Assembly (NCBI GenBank): GCA_015075375.1
Contig: JABTUM010000004.1
Coordinates: 1 to 64,000 of the forward strand
DNA length: 64,000 nucleotides
Reading direction: 5' to 3'
Source of the DNA: Planctomycetota bacterium
GTDB lineage: Bacteria; Planctomycetota; SZUA-567; H5-PLA8
Every line of letters begins with the position of its first letter. Positions within the stretch are counted from its first letter, which is position 1. Shown one piece after another: positions 46,920 through 56,199 of this stretch. Below the pieces are notes generated by a model that ran no database searches, had not been told where the DNA came from, and worked only from the letters and a program-made list of their open reading frames with translations. The position numbers and the translations under genes are program-made.

Positions 46920-49712
46920 ATGCGCCGCTTCGCTCTCCACTTCGCTGCCTTTATTGCGGCCTGCGGGCTCGCCGCAGCCGAAACGCCGGCTACCCCGCCC
47001 CTGGCCAACGCCGCACTCTCCAAATTCGGCGCGCGCATCTCTCTTCAGCATTCCGGCGAGGTTAAACGCAACGCGCAAACCACGCCCGAAAGCACCTTCG
47101 ACGGCGACGTACATTCGCGCTGCGTCATCACCGGAACGCCCTACACCTTCGTGGTCGAACTCCTCGACTCGCTGCCCGTGGAAAAGATCGGCTTCGCGCT
47201 CAGCGACTACAACAGCGAGCAGGCGCCGAAGGATCTGCTGATCGAATTCGACGACGGAACGAAGCAGGAATTCGCGCTGGAACTCAAGCGCCCCGAGAAA
47301 CGCAAACCCGCATGGCAGGACCTGCCAGTGAACAAAAAAGTCCGCACGATCAAGATCACCGTCAACTCGAACCACCCCGGCGAAGTCAATTGGGGCGGAC
47401 TGGGCGACGTGGCCGTCTGGACCTCCGCCGACCTTCCCGGCATGTTGGCGCTCGTGGATCATCAGCCCAACGCGCCCGCATTCGTCAACAACCCGCCGCT
47501 CGCCGCCGCGGCGAAACCAGAAAAGGTACAGATGCCGCCGCGCGCCGAAGCCGGCCAGCATCCGTGCCTCCTGCTCACGCCTGCCGAACTGGAAGCCCTG
47601 CGCAAGACCGCGAACGAAGCTGAACGCGCCAAAGAAGCCCTGGAACTGCTTAAGACGCGCGCCGCCAAAGCCATGGCCTTGAAGATCGAGTTTCCCGATC
47701 CGGCCGGCCCCGGCGCGCAGCTCAAGGACCGCGGCGACGACCTCGCCAAACAGCACGATCTGCTCTCGCGCAGCGCCGGAAACCTGGGCATCGCCTACGC
47801 CTTCTTCGGCGATAAGACCTACGCCGATAAGGCCCGGGAAATCTTGCTCGGGTACGCCGAACGCTACGAACAGTACCCCGACCATCGCGGCGTAAACCGC
47901 AACGACAGCTCCCGCGTCATGGCCCAGCGCCTCAGTGAAGCCATGTGGGTCACCCCGCTCATCCTGGCCTACGATTACATCGTCTCCAGCGGTGTGCTCA
48001 CCGATGCCGACCGCGCCAAGATCGAGACCGGCCTCTTCCGACCCTGTCTCTTCACGATCCACCGCAAAGAGCCCAAGGCCATCGCCGCCGAATGGGACAA
48101 GACCAATCCCGGCTGGCGCGAAGGCATGCCGCCGCGCCCCGCCAAGCCCACCGTCGTCGGCAACTGGACCAACTTCTACAACCTCGCCACGATCATGATC
48201 GGCGCGACGCTCGGCGACCGCGACCTCATCGACATCGCCGTCTGGGACACCAAGAAAAACCTGCTCATCGGAATCGGCGAAGACGGCATGTGGGGCGAAG
48301 GCGCCGTCGGGTACCAGATGTTCGCGCTCCAAGCCATTACCGCCATCCTCGAAGTCGCCGCGCGCCAAGGCATCGACCTGTGGAGTTTCGACGACTGCCG
48401 CATCAAGATGCCCTTCGACGCCGTCTTCCGTTATGCGTATCCAGACGGCACCTGTGCCGGCATCAACGACTCCGGACGAGCCAAGCTTGGCGATTGGAGC
48501 GCCATGGTCTACGACTACGCCTGGCTGCGCTACCGCGACCCCGCCTACGCTTACATCGTAAACATCGCCCCGCGCCAGCTCGTCAACAGCACCTCCGTCT
48601 ACTACCCCACCGCCGTCTACGAGAAACTCCCCGAACCCGAACGCGTCAGCTACCCCAGCACCGTTTTCAAGACCCTCGGTTACGCCATCCTCCGCGACGC
48701 CGAAACCATGGTCCTACTCGATTACGGCCGCCACGGCGGCACCCACGGCCACTACGACAAGCTCAACCTGCTTGTCTTCGCCGCCGGCGACGAACTGGGC
48801 GGCGAGCCCAAGATGCACCGCTACGAAGATAACCTCCACGGCGAATGGACCACCCGCACGGTCGCGCACAACACGCTCACCGCCGGCATGCGCAGCCAGA
48901 TGGCCGGCGAAGGCAAACTCCTCTGCTTCGAAGACGCCGGTCCCGTGAAGCTCATGCGCGGCGAGGCCGCCGGCGTCTACCCCGGTGCACTCCTCGACCG
49001 CACCGTCGTGCTCGTCGAAGGCGCGCTGCTCGATCTCTACCACGCCCGCGGCGCGCGCCCGCAAACCTGGGATCGCACCTTCCGCTACACCGGCGCCCTC
49101 GAGGGCCTCGCCGAGCCCACCGAAGATTCCGCCAAAGATCTTCCCGCCCTCGGCGACGCCGACGGCTACCAGCATCTGCGCAAGCTCGAAACCCGCCCCG
49201 CCGCCGAGCAGCAGCGCGCCGTCTGGAAAACGCCCAAGACGCGACTCACCGTCACCTTTGCCGGCGCCGCCGGGCAGGAACTCTTCCTCACCCAAGGCCC
49301 CGACCGCGAGCACGTCGCGCTGCTGCGCCAAACCGGCCCACGCGCCAACTTCGCCGCCGTCCTCCAAGTCGAACCCTGGGGCGCGCCCGTCGAGAAGCTT
49401 CGCCTGCTCGATACCCCCAACCCTGCCCTCGTCGCCGCCGCATTCGAACACCAAGGCGCCGAGACGCGCGTCTACGTCGCGCATCAGCCCGGCGCGTGGA
49501 CACACGACGGCTGGAGCAGCGATGCGCGCGTCTTGTACGTGCGGCTCAAGGACGGCCAGCCCGATCGCCTCTGCTGGAGCGGCGGAAGCTTCTCCAAGCG
49601 CGGCGAACAGGAATGGAAACTCGAGCGCGCTGGAAACGCATTCGCCGAACTTAAAGACGGAACGCTAAGCCTCGCCAAGACTTGGATGGAGCCCGAGGCC
49701 TCCAAGCCCTGA
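46920..49712 (+). CDS. Secreted heparinase II/III-like polysaccharide lyase
   Basis: A 930-residue protein with signal peptide MRRFALHFAAFIAACGLAAAE. Residues 30-165 form a discoidin/F5-8C-like domain (LQHSGEVKRNAQTTPE, ITVNSNHPGEVNWGGLGDVAVW). An alpha-toroid follows at 200-570 (LLLTPAELEALRKTANEAE, GNWTNFYNLATIMIGAT, EDGMWGEGAVGYQMFALQA). The beta-domain contains DYGRHGGTHGHYDKLNLLVFA, the conserved heparinase II/III (PF07940) metal and substrate region, and TRTVAHNTL. Such enzymes cleave uronic-acid polysaccharides by elimination. The sulfatase nearby suggests a sulfated glycan. ATG 46920 has GAGAGGAA before it. Confidence 0.85.
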   Translation: MRRFALHFAAFIAACGLAAAETPATPPLANAALSKFGARISLQHSGEVKRNAQTTPESTFDGDVHSRCVITGTPYTFVVELLDSLPVEKIGFALSDYNSEQAPKDLLIEFDDGTKQEFALELKRPEKRKPAWQDLPVNKKVRTIKITVNSNHPGEVNWGGLGDVAVWTSADLPGMLALVDHQPNAPAFVNNPPLAAAAKPEKVQMPPRAEAGQHPCLLLTPAELEALRKTANEAERAKEALELLKTRAAKAMALKIEFPDPAGPGAQLKDRGDDLAKQHDLLSRSAGNLGIAYAFFGDKTYADKAREILLGYAERYEQYPDHRGVNRNDSSRVMAQRLSEAMWVTPLILAYDYIVSSGVLTDADRAKIETGLFRPCLFTIHRKEPKAIAAEWDKTNPGWREGMPPRPAKPTVVGNWTNFYNLATIMIGATLGDRDLIDIAVWDTKKNLLIGIGEDGMWGEGAVGYQMFALQAITAILEVAARQGIDLWSFDDCRIKMPFDAVFRYAYPDGTCAGINDSGRAKLGDWSAMVYDYAWLRYRDPAYAYIVNIAPRQLVNSTSVYYPTAVYEKLPEPERVSYPSTVFKTLGYAILRDAETMVLLDYGRHGGTHGHYDKLNLLVFAAGDELGGEPKMHRYEDNLHGEWTTRTVAHNTLTAGMRSQMAGEGKLLCFEDAGPVKLMRGEAAGVYPGALLDRTVVLVEGALLDLYHARGARPQTWDRTFRYTGALEGLAEPTEDSAKDLPALGDADGYQHLRKLETRPAAEQQRAVWKTPKTRLTVTFAGAAGQELFLTQGPDREHVALLRQTGPRANFAAVLQVEPWGAPVEKLRLLDTPNPALVAAAFEHQGAETRVYVAHQPGAWTHDGWSSDARVLYVRLKDGQPDRLCWSGGSFSKRGEQEWKLERAGNAFAELKDGTLSLAKTWMEPEASKP

Positions 49713-49762
49713 ATTATCAAGAGTATACCTGAGATAGTATTGATTAATATATAACTCATTAA

Positions 49763-49822
49763 TTAACATATACTTATAAGATAGATATATAAATTCGTCC
49801 AACTCATGGCGCAAGTTGGACG
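49763..49822 (+). promoter_or_regulatory. Promoter and operator of the GntR/LacI-type regulator
   Basis: TTAACA (49763-49768) and TATATA (49786-49791) are separated by 17 bases in a very A/T-rich island. Directly after the -10, CGTCCAACT (49796-49804) and AGTTGGACG (49814-49822) form a perfect 9-base inverted repeat with a 9-base spacer, covering the expected transcription start. This location fits repression by the regulator encoded 25 bases downstream. Confidence 0.65.
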
Positions 49823-49846
49823 CCCCCGTTGTATTGAACTACGAAC

Positions 49847-50974
49847 ATGAACGACATCGTCCGCCAAAGCCCTTTGCCGTATTACGTGCAGATCAAAGAT
49901 CTGCTCCGCGAAAAAATCGCGCGCGGCGAGTACAAGCCCGAGCGCCCCATCCCCGACGAACGCGCCCTCGCTCGCGAACTCGGCCTCAGCCGCATGACCG
50001 TCCGCCGCGCCTTCGTCGAACTCAGCCGCGAAGGCTTGCTCCAGCGCGTCCGCGGCAAAGGAACCTTCGTCCGCGGCTCCTTCGCGCCCCAACGCCGCCG
50101 CCGCCGGCTCGACGCCATCGGCATCGTCGCGCAGTTCGATTGGACCGAGGTCGGCAACTCGCTCTTCTACCATCGACTCCTCGCGGGCATCCAGCAGGCC
50201 AGCGAAGAGGCCGGCCTTTTGCTGGCCATCCGGCGCATCACCGAACCCTACGAAGCCTTCGCCGCCGCCTTGCGCCAGGATGCCGCGCTCAATGGCCTGC
50301 TCATCGTCGGCCAATACAACCCGGCGCTGCTGCGCCAGCTCGCCCAGATTCCGCTGCCCTCGGTCCTCGTCGATTCTTGCCAGCCCGACCCCCTCGAACC
50401 CAGCTTCAACGAAGTGAACCACACCGCCGACCGCGCCGCGTACCTCGCCGTCGAATCCCTCATCCGCCTCGGCCACCGCGACATCGGCCTGATCCGCAGC
50501 GAATCCGATACGAGCTTCAACCTCGAACGCCAGGGCGCCTGGGAACGCGCGCTGCGCGACCACGGCCTGCCCGTCCGCGCCGACCGCGTCTACCCCATCA
50601 TGTGCTGCGGCCAAGCCGCCTTCGCCACCGTGCGCCGCTTGCTCCACGAAAACGATCTGCCCACCGCGATCTTCTGCGTCGGCGGCGACGAACAGGCCTT
50701 GGGCGCCATGGCCGCCGCAGCAGACCGCGGTCTGCGCGTGCCACGCGACCTCAGCGTCATCGGATTCGGAGACACCGCCGGATTCAGCGGCCCGCCGCTC
50801 TCCACCGTCCGCATTCCCATCGAACAACTGGGCGCCACGAGCGTCCGGGTCCTGTTGGAACGCTTCACGGAGCCCACCGCTCCGCTCAAGCGCGTCATGC
50901 TGCCGTGCGCGTGGATCAGCCGGTCCACGTGCGACTGCCCGCGCCGCGAAGCGGCGATTGTCGAACGAACGTAA
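49847..50974 (+). CDS. GntR-type winged-helix regulator with LacI-type sensor domain
   Basis: A 375-residue regulator. Residues 8-78 are a GntR winged helix (PLPYYVQIKDLLREKIARGEY, DERALARELGLSRMTVRRAF, LLQRVRGKGTFV). Residues 90-360 are a LacI/periplasmic-binding-like sensor (AIGIVAQFDWTEVGNS, LNGLLIVGQYNP, ESLIRLGHRDIGLIRSES, PTAIFCVGGDEQALGAM, LSVIGFGDTAGF), as in AraR-type sugar regulators. It likely senses a sugar and controls its own promoter, which has an operator-like inverted repeat, and the neighbouring glycan genes. GAAC precedes the ATG and no good ribosome site is seen. Confidence 0.88.
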   Translation: MNDIVRQSPLPYYVQIKDLLREKIARGEYKPERPIPDERALARELGLSRMTVRRAFVELSREGLLQRVRGKGTFVRGSFAPQRRRRRLDAIGIVAQFDWTEVGNSLFYHRLLAGIQQASEEAGLLLAIRRITEPYEAFAAALRQDAALNGLLIVGQYNPALLRQLAQIPLPSVLVDSCQPDPLEPSFNEVNHTADRAAYLAVESLIRLGHRDIGLIRSESDTSFNLERQGAWERALRDHGLPVRADRVYPIMCCGQAAFATVRRLLHENDLPTAIFCVGGDEQALGAMAAAADRGLRVPRDLSVIGFGDTAGFSGPPLSTVRIPIEQLGATSVRVLLERFTEPTAPLKRVMLPCAWISRSTCDCPRREAAIVERT

Positions 50975-50993
50975 GCCTCGGGAGGTTACCGTC

Positions 50994-53759
50994 ATGCGTA
51001 TCCGTATCGCCCTCGTCCTCGCGCTCCTCTGCGCCGCGGCTTCCGCGCAGGAAGTCAAACTCATCGCCGACTTCGAACAGGAAAGCGACCTGCGCGGCTG
51101 GGAATTCAAAAAAGCCAGCGCCAAGCTAAGCGACAAGAACGCCACCGGCGGCGCGCACAGCCTCCAAATTGCGCCCGACGAATACATGCTCAGCTTCGCC
51201 GCGCATAACTGGAGCGGCTACGACGCGTTCGAAATGGACGTCTTCGTCGAGGGCGAAGGCAACGTCGGCGCCTCGCTCCTCATCGCCGACCAGGACTGGA
51301 AGGACAACAAAATGCAGTACTGGGACCGCCACAACGGGGGCTTCAACCTCAAGCCCGGCAAGAACACCGTCGCGATCCCCGTCGGCGGGCTCTTCCGCGG
51401 CGAAGCCGGCAGCCGCAACAACAACCTCAAGTACAACATCAAGCCCGACAAGATCGTCCGCATCGACTTCGGCTTCAAACCCAACGGGACCGTCGCTGCG
51501 CTCTACATCGACCGCATGCGCCTCGTCAAGGAAACGCGCCCCGAAGGCATCCTCGCCTTCGACTTTGGCCCCGAAAGCCAGACCGTCTTCCCTGGCTTCA
51601 CGCCCATCACCTGGAACACCGTCCACGGCGAAAACGGCAACACCGCCGGCCTCGCACGCAAAGGCTACGCCCCCAACCAAGCTCGCGACGACACCTTCCC
51701 CACCCGCCTCTATCAGGATTTCGTGGAGATGAAGGATCACACCTTCGTTGCCGACGTCCCCAACGGAACTTGGCATGCTTGGGCCGTCTTCGACGACTGC
51801 GGCTATTGGGGCGGCGAGAACTGCAAGCACACCAAGCGCTGGATCGAAGCCGAAGGCAAACAAGCCTGGCTCGACGACCGCGGCGCCGAAGGTCCGGCCG
51901 ATTACCTCTTCCGCTTCGAAAAGCTCGAACCCAAGCCCTCCGACAGCCTTTGGAATACCTACATGAAGGATCTCTTCGTGCCCCGCCGCTTCAGCGCCGA
52001 AGTCGCCGACGGCAAGCTCACCTTGGCCTTCGGCGCCGACGCCCCTTGGTCCAGCAAGATCGCCGCGCTGATCCTTTATCCGGACGCGAAGAAGGCCGAA
52101 GCCGAAAAGTGGATCGCGGAGATCGAGGCGCGCAACCGGGCCGAATTCGAATCGCGCGCCATCTGCGTCGGACCCAAGCCCCAGGAACTCAGCATTCCCG
52201 CCGAAGCGCAGCAGCAGGGCTGGTGGCTGGGCTACCCCGCCTTCGAACAGGAAGTCAGCCTCCTCGACGCGCCTGGCGCGCCCGACGGCAAGCTCGAACG
52301 CGCCGCCGCCCTGGGCCAGCGCGTCAGCTTCACCTTCGCCGTCCGGACCCTGAAAGACTTCCCCGGCGAAGTCACCCTCACCGCTTCCGAACTGAAAGGC
52401 CCCTCCACGATTCCCGCCGCGCAGATCGATCTGCGCTACGTCCACCACGGCACCGACCGCGGCTTTAACGACATCGCGTACGCCATCCGCCCCCATACGC
52501 TCCGCCGCCTGCCCGGAAGCGGCCTGAAGCTTACGCAGGACCTCACCCGCCAGTTCTGGATCACCGTCGCCGTACCCGGCGACGCCAAGGCCGGACGCTA
52601 CGCCGGAACCGTCACCCTTGCCGCGGGCCCGCTCAGGATCGAACTCCCGCTCGCCGTCGAGGTCGTCGGCCTCAAGCTCGACGAACCCGCTTACGCCATG
52701 GGCTTCTACGGGCTGCATGTTCCGGGCGAGCTGCCCGAAGCGCGCCGCAAAAACGGCCGGCGCGAACTGCTCCGCCTGCTCCGCGAGAACGGCATGAACT
52801 CCTTCACCGGCGGGCCGAACATCGCCTTCAAAGGCTTCGACGATGCCGGAAAGCCGATGCTCGAGTACGGGGAACTCGATGCCTTCTTCGCCGACGCCAA
52901 GGCCGAAGGCTTCGAGAAGCCCGTCATGGCCTACGGCGGGCCGGCCATGGTCCGCGGGCTCCACGACGGCTACGTGATCGGGAATACCGGCCGCGAATGG
53001 GAGAAGAAAACCGGCAAACCCTTCCACGAACTGCTCGGCATCGTCTACGGCGCGGTCCACGAACACGCCAAGCAGGCCGGCTGGCCCGAAATCCTGATCG
53101 GCCTCTCCGACGAACCGCGCACGCTGGACAACGCGAAGGCCCAGCTTGAGCTCTACCAGGCTTACGCCAAGGGCGCGCCCTTCGTGAAGTTCGGCGGCTC
53201 CTATTCGGTGCATTGGGACAAAGCAGGCGAACTCGACAAGGTCATTCAGGAACACTTCAAGACGCTCACCTGGTCGGCGCTAAACAGTCACACCGCCCAG
53301 GACTTTGCCAAGGCCAAGGAGTTCGGCCGCGAGATGTACATCTACAATCAGGGGCTCTCGCGCTACAGCTTCGGAGCGTACCAGTGGGCCGAATTCCGCA
53401 AGGGCGCCAAAGGGCGCTACCAGTGGCACCTCCTCGCGCTCCACGGCTACCAGTACTTCGACCTCGACGGCCGCGAACCCGACACCTCTGTGATCAACTG
53501 GGGCCGCGAGGAGATTTACCCGACCATCCACCTCCCGCGCTGCCGCGAAGGCGCCGACGACTTCCGCTTCGCCGCGACGCTATGGAATGCCGCCGAGAAG
53601 AAGAAAGGTTCGCCCGAAGCCGACGCCGCGCTTAAGTGGCTCGAAGACGTCAGCGCGCAGATTCCCGCCGCCGCGCGCAACCGCCCCAAAGGCTTCATGG
53701 ACGACGACGCCTTCCGCGCCGCCTGTATCGAACACCTCAAGAAGCTGGGAATGAAGTAG
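50994..53759 (+). CDS. Secreted multidomain protein with DUF4091/GH123-like domain
   Basis: A 921-residue protein with signal peptide MRIRIALVLALLCAAASAQ. Residues 22-175 form a beta-sandwich (FEQESDLRGWEFKKAS, YDAFEMDVFVEG, VRIDFGFKPNG) like a carbohydrate-binding module. Residues 180-360 resemble the malectin-like domain of rhamnogalacturonan enzymes (LAFDFGPESQTVFPGFTPI). From about 400 follow a beta-sandwich (GRYAGTVTLAAGPLRIELPL) and a TIM barrel (MGFYGLHVPGELPE, EILIGLSDEPRTLD, WSALNSH) of DUF4091/GH123 type. I infer glycan processing. It starts 19 bases after the regulator, with GGAGG before ATG 50994, so the two may be co-expressed. Confidence 0.75.
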   Translation: MRIRIALVLALLCAAASAQEVKLIADFEQESDLRGWEFKKASAKLSDKNATGGAHSLQIAPDEYMLSFAAHNWSGYDAFEMDVFVEGEGNVGASLLIADQDWKDNKMQYWDRHNGGFNLKPGKNTVAIPVGGLFRGEAGSRNNNLKYNIKPDKIVRIDFGFKPNGTVAALYIDRMRLVKETRPEGILAFDFGPESQTVFPGFTPITWNTVHGENGNTAGLARKGYAPNQARDDTFPTRLYQDFVEMKDHTFVADVPNGTWHAWAVFDDCGYWGGENCKHTKRWIEAEGKQAWLDDRGAEGPADYLFRFEKLEPKPSDSLWNTYMKDLFVPRRFSAEVADGKLTLAFGADAPWSSKIAALILYPDAKKAEAEKWIAEIEARNRAEFESRAICVGPKPQELSIPAEAQQQGWWLGYPAFEQEVSLLDAPGAPDGKLERAAALGQRVSFTFAVRTLKDFPGEVTLTASELKGPSTIPAAQIDLRYVHHGTDRGFNDIAYAIRPHTLRRLPGSGLKLTQDLTRQFWITVAVPGDAKAGRYAGTVTLAAGPLRIELPLAVEVVGLKLDEPAYAMGFYGLHVPGELPEARRKNGRRELLRLLRENGMNSFTGGPNIAFKGFDDAGKPMLEYGELDAFFADAKAEGFEKPVMAYGGPAMVRGLHDGYVIGNTGREWEKKTGKPFHELLGIVYGAVHEHAKQAGWPEILIGLSDEPRTLDNAKAQLELYQAYAKGAPFVKFGGSYSVHWDKAGELDKVIQEHFKTLTWSALNSHTAQDFAKAKEFGREMYIYNQGLSRYSFGAYQWAEFRKGAKGRYQWHLLALHGYQYFDLDGREPDTSVINWGREEIYPTIHLPRCREGADDFRFAATLWNAAEKKKGSPEADAALKWLEDVSAQIPAAARNRPKGFMDDDAFRAACIEHLKKLGMK

Positions 53760-53775
53760 CTCGCCGTACGGCGGA

Positions 53776-53801
53776 GCGCCGCGGATTGCGGTCCGCGGCG
53801 C
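53776..53801. terminator. Hairpin between convergent genes, probable bidirectional terminator
   Basis: GCGCCGCGGA (53776-53785) and TCCGCGGCGC (53792-53801) form a perfect 10-base stem with a 6-base loop in the 51-base gap between the DUF4091-type gene and tilS, which converge here. There is no U-run on either side, so termination would rely on hairpin strength or Rho. Confidence 0.55.
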
Positions 53802-53810
53802 CCGCCCGAA

Positions 53811-54908
53811 TCAACCGCGCCGGATCTGTACGAAGCCGTCCGCGCGTTCGGCCACCACATGCCCGGGCAGGTGAATCTGCCGCTGCACGCCGCTCGGTCC
53901 GAACAAGCCCTGCAATTGCTGCAAGTGCTTCGCGGTCGCCGCCAGCCCGCGGTTTTTCCATAACGTCTTGAGCAGATTGATCACATCGGCAAGCTCTTCA
54001 GCGCCGGGCGGGCTGCCGACCTTCGGGACGGGCAGCGCCAGATACCCGCGCGTGCCCACGGCCGCGATCGCGTCCAGCCAGCCGCGGTTCCACGCCCGCC
54101 GCTCCGCGTGGAACTCCGCTTCCTCCGCCAGCCGCCACAGCGCCGAACGCGTCCCCGGATGAACCTTCTGCTCCAGCACCGGCAGCACCAGCCGCCGCAG
54201 CGCGTTGCGCGGGATGCGCGTATCGAAGTTCGTCTCGTCCGTGCAGTAGTTCTGACGCTTCGCCTTCAGATACGCCACGATCTCCTCGCGCATCACGCCC
54301 AAAAGCGGGCGCACCAGTCCTTCGGGCATGGGCGTCCCGCGCGGCACGAACGGCTCGTCGATGGGCTTCCCTTTTTCGATCCAGACCAGGAAGCCCGGCA
54401 CTTCGTCGGGCACGTCGGTCGGCAGCGGGCTGCTCCACCCGATCCCTTCCAGGCCGGCCAGACCCGTGCCGCGGCAGAGCCGGTACAGCACCGTCTCGAT
54501 CCGGTCGTCGGCATGGTGCGCGACGGCGATCTGGGTGCAGCCTTTCATCAGGGCCGCGTGCCGCAGGAACGCCTGCCGCGCCAGCCGGCCCGATTCCTCG
54601 ATGCTGCGCCGGAGTTGCTTCGCCAGCGCCTTCGTATCGCAGCGCGCTTCGACGTAATCCACGCCCAGCTTCTTGCACAGCGCGCGGCAGAACTTCGCGT
54701 CCCGCTCCGCCGCCGGCCCGCGCAGCCGGTGATTCAAATGCGCAGCCAGCACGCCAAAGCCCAAATCCCGCTTCTTCGACAGCTCCACCAGAACCCGCAG
54801 CAGCGCCACCGAATCCGGGCCGCCCGAAAGCGCCACCAGCACCCGCGCCTGCGCCGGAATCAGCTTCCGCGCCCGAACCGCCGTAGCCACCTTGATGGGC
54901 AGTCGCAT
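53811..54908 (-). CDS. tilS: tRNA(Ile)-lysidine synthase
   Basis: A 365-residue TilS, which converts the wobble cytidine of the AUA-reading tRNA-Ile to lysidine using ATP and lysine. The PP-loop SGGPDS is at 28-33. Other motifs are GVLAAHLNHRLRG, EESGRLARQAFL (E-x-x-x-R-x-x-R pattern), IAVAHHADDRIET with the HxADDxxET box, and RPLLGVMREEI. The substrate loop includes DETNFDTRIPRNALRRLVLP. The C-terminal domain is short. ATG 54908 (MRLPIKV) is preferred over an upstream frame that opens at 54944. It is an essential housekeeping gene. Confidence 0.92.
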   Translation of the reverse strand: MRLPIKVATAVRARKLIPAQARVLVALSGGPDSVALLRVLVELSKKRDLGFGVLAAHLNHRLRGPAAERDAKFCRALCKKLGVDYVEARCDTKALAKQLRRSIEESGRLARQAFLRHAALMKGCTQIAVAHHADDRIETVLYRLCRGTGLAGLEGIGWSSPLPTDVPDEVPGFLVWIEKGKPIDEPFVPRGTPMPEGLVRPLLGVMREEIVAYLKAKRQNYCTDETNFDTRIPRNALRRLVLPVLEQKVHPGTRSALWRLAEEAEFHAERRAWNRGWLDAIAAVGTRGYLALPVPKVGSPPGAEELADVINLLKTLWKNRGLAATAKHLQQLQGLFGPSGVQRQIHLPGHVVAERADGFVQIRRG

Positions 54909-55450
54909 CCCTATGCTTCCCCTCTCCTGCGCGCGAATGCACACCCCGCGCCGCCATGAAACGCATTCTTAATCGAGGGCCGGTGGAATGCCAGTGAGCG
55001 CCCAAACGGACCGGCATACGAATGATTTTCCGGTTCAGCTCATCTGCGACCATGCGCCAACGGCAGCCTGGTTCGCGCGCCGGAGCAAAGCGAGGACGAA
55101 CCGCCTTGGACGCATATCCGCAAGCGGCGCGGTTCCATCGCTATCGGCAAGGGAGCGGATGCGCGCTTTCCAAGCCATACCCTTCGCACTTGCCTTGAAA
55201 CGGCTTGAGCAACAGGGGTTATCAAATAGCCTTCCCGGAAGGGACAGAAGCGGGCTAGCCTCTGCCCCGAAACGCTTCGAAGGCGGATGCGCCGCGCGGA
55301 CCAAGCAGAGCGAGGAAGCCGAACGCGCGGTATCTCTACAGGAGATGCAGCAAGCGAGGCTGACGAAGCTCTGCGCAGGTCTCCGCAAGCAGACGCCGAA
55401 GACGCGTTTCGGGACCGTGCCCAATACCGGTTCGGCTGTTTAGGACGGCG
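54909..55450. other. Long intergenic region with no clear gene
   Basis: About 540 bases between divergent tilS and the TRIC channel gene. Frames of 130-150 residues are open on both strands (54988-55443 plus, 55035-55424 and 55040-55453 minus), but all are Arg/Ser/Ala-rich, lack a fold-like pattern and overlap each other, so none is convincing. The GC-rich sequence from about 55,080 to 55,440 looks like a non-coding or repeated element. It directly abuts the TRIC gene and may have removed its original start codon. Confidence 0.5.
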
Positions 55451-55480
55451 CATGCTTTTTACTATCTTGAACTTGCGGGC

Positions 55481-56056
55481 GTGGCTGTGTTTGCCGCGAG
55501 CGGCGTGCTAGCGGCGCGTGATCGGGATCTGGACCTCCTCGGCGTCATCGTGGTCGCGGCCATTACCGCCATCGGAGGAGGCACCCTTCGAGATATCCTC
55601 CTGAACCGACATCCGATTTTCTGGGTCACCGATCCCTGGTACCTGGTCGTCATCGTCGCATCCGCCATTTTAACGGTCGCTTACGTGAGGGTAGGGTCGC
55701 CCCCGAGTGCCACGTTCCTCGTAGCCGATGCGTTGGGATTGGCGCTCTTCGCACTATCGGGAGCCCAGTTGGCGGAAGCAGCGCAATGCCCACCGCTCAT
55801 CGTAGTGCTGATGGGCACGATGACCGGCGTTACCGGAGGCGTCTTGAGAGACATCGTCACAGCGAAAGTACCGCTTATCCTGTGCCGGGAGATCTATGCG
55901 ACGGCCGCCATCGTGGGAATCGCCGCGTACTTGGCTTTGCACGCGCTCGGGATGCCCAAAGCGCCGGCGGTGGGAACCGGAATGATCGTGGTGGTGGCGC
56001 TGCGCTTGCTTGCCATCCGGTTGGGCCTGAATCTACCCATCATCCGTAAAGGCTAA
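55481..56056 (+). CDS. TRIC family cation channel (UPF0126/YadS type), start uncertain
   Basis: A 191-residue membrane protein with the UPF0126 duplicated domain: VIVVAAITAIGGGTLRDILLNR and VVLMGTMTGVTGGVLRDIVTAK are the two GGxxRD loops, and seven hydrophobic helices are predicted. Bacterial TRIC proteins form trimeric potassium channels. GTG 55481 is the first regular start, but the frame upstream reads FYYLELAGVAVFAASG, which matches the normal first helix beginning near 55457. No ATG exists in this frame there; an ATG at 55452 is in another frame. So either a rare start (CTG 55436) is used, or the 5' end is altered. Confidence 0.8.
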   Translation: MAVFAASGVLAARDRDLDLLGVIVVAAITAIGGGTLRDILLNRHPIFWVTDPWYLVVIVASAILTVAYVRVGSPPSATFLVADALGLALFALSGAQLAEAAQCPPLIVVLMGTMTGVTGGVLRDIVTAKVPLILCREIYATAAIVGIAAYLALHALGMPKAPAVGTGMIVVVALRLLAIRLGLNLPIIRKG

Positions 56057-56160
56057 ACAGTTTTGGGAACCGGCGCGCTCCAGCACGCCGCTCAGACAGA
56101 CGTAAACAGCATGCGGCACGGTCCCACCGGCTTACGCTGCATGGCACCAGCCCTTGCCGT

Positions 56161-56195
56161 TCAATCCAAAATCAAAAATCTAAACTCCAAAATCC
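56161..56195. repeat. A/T-rich short repeat of the 'TCCAAAATC' type
   Basis: CAATCCAAAATC, AAAAATCTAA and CTCCAAAATC units follow one another just beyond the membrane-fusion gene stop. This degenerate string in GC-rich DNA matches a short non-coding repeat type I recognise from many environmental bacterial genomes. It has no coding content and no hairpin. Confidence 0.5.
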
Positions 56196-56199
56196 CTGC

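Noticed and set aside
46884..48368. 494-codon minus-strand frame opposite the lyase gene
   Set aside because: It is antisense to a gene with a signal peptide and heparinase motifs. Its Gly/Val/Asp-rich composition is typical of third-position GC shadows.
51126..53255. 709-codon minus-strand frame opposite the DUF4091-type gene
   Set aside because: It is an antisense shadow of a gene with clear domains; no start context or motif supports it.
53998..55053. 351-codon minus-strand frame across tilS
   Set aside because: It overlaps tilS on the same strand in another frame, with Gly/Arg/Ala-rich content and no motifs.
55035..55453. Two minus-strand frames and one plus-strand frame in the tilS-TRIC gap
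   Set aside because: They overlap one another, have no ribosome sites or protein-like pattern, and one runs into the TRIC frame. They were kept only as a possible non-coding element.
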